Shown in pieces: positions 61,915-64,000 of a stretch of 64,000 nt of DNA (position 1 is the first letter of the stretch; each line of letters begins with the position of its first letter). The stretch comes from Planctomycetales bacterium ZRK34. Its GTDB lineage: Bacteria > Planctomycetota > Phycisphaerae > Phycisphaerales > Zrk34. The stretch lies in NCBI GenBank assembly GCA_014873095.1, contig CP050848.1, positions 5,453,850-5,517,849 of the forward strand, in the 5' to 3' direction. The notes beneath the pieces were generated by a model, which was given only the letters and a program-made list of their open reading frames with translations, had not been told where the DNA came from and searched no databases. The position numbers were made by a program, and so were the translations under genes.

Positions 61915-64000
61915 TGGGTGACGCGATGAAAAAGGTGCGCACCGGCGACCCGCTGGTTGTACCCGCCCAGGCGTACAACGCCTTCATCGATGCGGCGAAG
62001 GATTTTCAGCAGCGCACAGCCAGTCTTGGCCAGCAGGCCACGCCCGGCTATCGCTCGGCAGGCATCGTGCTGGTCAAGAATGAATCCGGCGAAGACCGCG
62101 CCCGTTTCGACGTGCTGGGACTCAGCGATCCGATCTTCCTGCCCGACACCGGTGCCGTCGCCGAGCAGTCGTTCAAGAACGCGGTCGCGTTCCGAGGGGA
62201 CATGCCCGACGAGACGCTGCACCAGGGCAAGTTCGTGATCTTGCTTGAACCCCTCGCCGCCGGTGCGATCGGTCGGGCCTACCTGGCGGGTGTCACGGTG
62301 GCACGTCTGCGTCTCGAAGACGCGGCCCAGCAGGTTACGCATGCAGAGATCATCGACGCCGACGCCACGGCGCTGCAACCTGCCGTCGGTGGATCGGCGG
62401 CGGTGCTGTGGCATCAAGATCAAACTGGTGATGTGTGGGCTGTCGTGCGGTTGGGCAATGCCGCGCCCGCCGGTGTGTGGGTGCAGATCACATCGACCGA
62501 GGCCAACGGCGGTCAATACGCGAGCTGGCAGGAAGTCGAAATCACCGACGACGGCAGCGGCGGACTCGAATGGTCGGCGGTCACCGATGGCCTGAACGGC
62601 ACCGACGACGGCGCGCTCTACGAGGTCAACGGCATCGAGAACATCCCGGCCGACACCGTCGTGCAGGCGTTCGCCAATCCGGCCTACGACCCGGCGACGG
62701 GCACACTTCCCGCATGGCTGTTCCAGTACGAGCAGCCGGAGATCATCGGCTTCGGCATCCCGGCCGACGGCGAAGTGGATGTGCCGCACGACGCGGACAT
62801 CGACCTGATCGTCACCGACGTCGGCGGCACCCCGATCCTCGACGACGAAGGCCAGCAACAGACGATCAAGGTCTGGCGCAACGCGCTGAAGCGTTCGCTC
62901 TACACCGACTTCCAGTCCGGCGACGTGTTCGTCTACGTCAAGTTCCCGCAACCTGAGGGCAGCGTCGAGGGCTGCATCTTCAGTCGCACCGAGGCGTTCA
63001 AGAACTACCGCGAATGGCTGCCCGAAGATGGCTATTCGCTGTACCCGAACCAGGAGCCGCCCGCGACGACCGACATCACCGGCGACCCCGGCAACGAGGA
63101 ACACGTCCACGTCATCGGCAAGATGTATATGTCGACCGACGCCGAGGGCAAAGGCTGGGCACCGTGGTTCGTGATTGATCCCGAGGCATTCGGCTCATTC
63201 AAGGTCAAGACCGACGACACCGACGACACGCCCGGCTACCTCGACGATGAACTGCAGGTCGGCGAGAACCCCGGCCAGCCGCACACGTGGATTCGCAAGC
63301 GCGTCAACGACGAACCCGCCGGTCCGGATGCCAACGATCACAAGCTGCGGCTCTACCACGGCGACTGGGATGCAGCGAACACGAACAAGACCGGCAACCT
63401 GATGTCGCTCGGCGCGCCCGGTGCGAACGTGCAGGTGGTCGACGGCGGCGTCGATCCCGGCCCCGGCACGGCGTGGTTTACCTTCACCGAGTACGAGGAC
63501 GAGTACGACGACAAGAAGCACAGCAAGGTCAAGGCGAAGGCAGGCGCGAAGAAGCTGGTCATCGATGGCATCGGCAAAGTCTTCACCGACGCCAATGACA
63601 CCACGCCCGGATTCCTCGACGATGAAATCATCGTAACGCCGCAGAGCGGCCACGCATGGCTGAAGAAGACCGTCCAGCCCGGTGGCGCTGTCGATAACAA
63701 GCTGCTGCTCGAGCACAACACCCAAGGCCCCAAGGACAGCGAGATCGATCCGATCGCCGCCGTGGCCGTAGTCGATGTCGAAGGCACGCCCACGCTCCGC
63801 ATCACCGCCCGCAAGTCGGGCCACGACGCCCGGGGCCACCACACCGGTGACGCCGGCAACGAGGATCACGATGTCGTTGTGGCCGACGAGAAGGTCAAGT
63901 CGTGGGAGGAGGACCCCAACGCCGGCTACCTGCTCGACAAGATTGAGGGCGACGGGTTCTGGATCGTCAAGAGCCTGCAGAACAACCGCATCGTCCTCGA
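61914..64000 (+). CDS. Large phage tail/fibre protein, cut by window end
   Basis: Open from ATG 61914 (overlapping the previous stop) to the end of the window without a stop, at least 695 residues. The N-terminal part starts MGDAMKKVRTGDPLVVPAQAYNAFIDAAKDF, followed by acidic beta-rich stretches. From about residue 420 a motif repeats: DDTDDTPGYLDDE, DANDTTPGFLDDE and SWEEDPNAGYLLDK, as in phage fibre-like or adhesin proteins. Probably a baseplate or tail-fibre protein; function inferred from position and repeats. Confidence 0.75.
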   Translation, partial: MGDAMKKVRTGDPLVVPAQAYNAFIDAAKDFQQRTASLGQQATPGYRSAGIVLVKNESGEDRARFDVLGLSDPIFLPDTGAVAEQSFKNAVAFRGDMPDETLHQGKFVILLEPLAAGAIGRAYLAGVTVARLRLEDAAQQVTHAEIIDADATALQPAVGGSAAVLWHQDQTGDVWAVVRLGNAAPAGVWVQITSTEANGGQYASWQEVEITDDGSGGLEWSAVTDGLNGTDDGALYEVNGIENIPADTVVQAFANPAYDPATGTLPAWLFQYEQPEIIGFGIPADGEVDVPHDADIDLIVTDVGGTPILDDEGQQQTIKVWRNALKRSLYTDFQSGDVFVYVKFPQPEGSVEGCIFSRTEAFKNYREWLPEDGYSLYPNQEPPATTDITGDPGNEEHVHVIGKMYMSTDAEGKGWAPWFVIDPEAFGSFKVKTDDTDDTPGYLDDELQVGENPGQPHTWIRKRVNDEPAGPDANDHKLRLYHGDWDAANTNKTGNLMSLGAPGANVQVVDGGVDPGPGTAWFTFTEYEDEYDDKKHSKVKAKAGAKKLVIDGIGKVFTDANDTTPGFLDDEIIVTPQSGHAWLKKTVQPGGAVDNKLLLEHNTQGPKDSEIDPIAAVAVVDVEGTPTLRITARKSGHDARGHHTGDAGNEDHDVVVADEKVKSWEEDPNAGYLLDKIEGDGFWIVKSLQNNRIVL

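Noticed and set aside
61875-63110. 411-residue minus-strand open frame
   Set aside because: Antisense to the open phage tail gene, which has a coupled start and coherent repeats.

Overview
The window looks like a piece of a GC-rich Planctomycetota chromosome, most likely of the class Phycisphaerae. This is inferred from a sigma-70-like factor with three helix-turn-helix units in front, a secreted AGE-fold enzyme with a PEP-CTERM anchor, a GH99/WbsX-like secreted protein, the futalosine-pathway gene mqnA and a DUF2007 protein. The species cannot be named from sequence alone.

Positions 1-16306 are ordinary chromosome: the 3' end of a cusB-like adaptor and a complete cusA-like heavy-metal RND pump; tRNA-Lys(TTT); xylA; a secreted AGE-family epimerase-like protein; a DUF1223 thioredoxin-like protein; a NeuD-like acetyltransferase with a small zinc-ribbon membrane protein; mqnA; the large sigma factor; DUF2007; a GH99-like protein; purD; and an initiator tRNA (fMet).

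Immediately after tRNA-fMet a foreign element begins that runs past the right end of the window. It is best read as a prophage. Its left end (about 16.6-19.5 kb) is an integration module: a small conserved protein, DUF2924, a large serine recombinase and a helix-turn-helix protein. From 31.9 down to 19.4 kb, on the minus strand, lies a tightly overlapping cargo block: ECF-like sigma factor, acidic protein and ImmA/IrrE-type metalloprotease, then a helix-turn-helix protein, a PD-(D/E)XK nuclease (DUF5655-like), HsdM, HsdS, a PtuA-like ATPase, a PtuB-like HNH nuclease, HsdR and an unrecognised, apparently frameshifted gene. This is a type I restriction-modification system with a Septu-like pair nested inside it. 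From 32.1 to 35.1 kb come two unrecognised proteins and a second small sigma factor.

From 35.1 kb rightward are a phage DNA-metabolism module (RecE-like nuclease, AAA ATPase, DUF669, RusA, DUF4406 protein, metallophosphoesterase, helicase, primase/DUF3987, ParB-methylase fusion), a short minus-strand block of five small genes, and then terminase, portal, a protease-capsid fusion, head-tail and tail genes, a probable G/GT frameshift pair, three small membrane/lipoprotein genes, tape measure and tail proteins. The last gene is cut by the window edge.

The most interesting structure is a promoter-like element of about 53 bp that occurs three times (16602, 35073 and 50074), all on the plus strand, each just ahead of a functional module: integration, replication, head/tail. 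Its two blocks are separated by exactly 16 bases in every copy. Copy B overlaps the stop codon of the phage-borne sigma factor, so a sigma factor with a dedicated promoter set is the leading hypothesis. Other DNA-level signals are a 9-base motif found about 13 times between 35 and 61.5 kb but not seen further left, 20-base-register repeats inside the primase gene, and a GGTGAAA repeat cluster after it.
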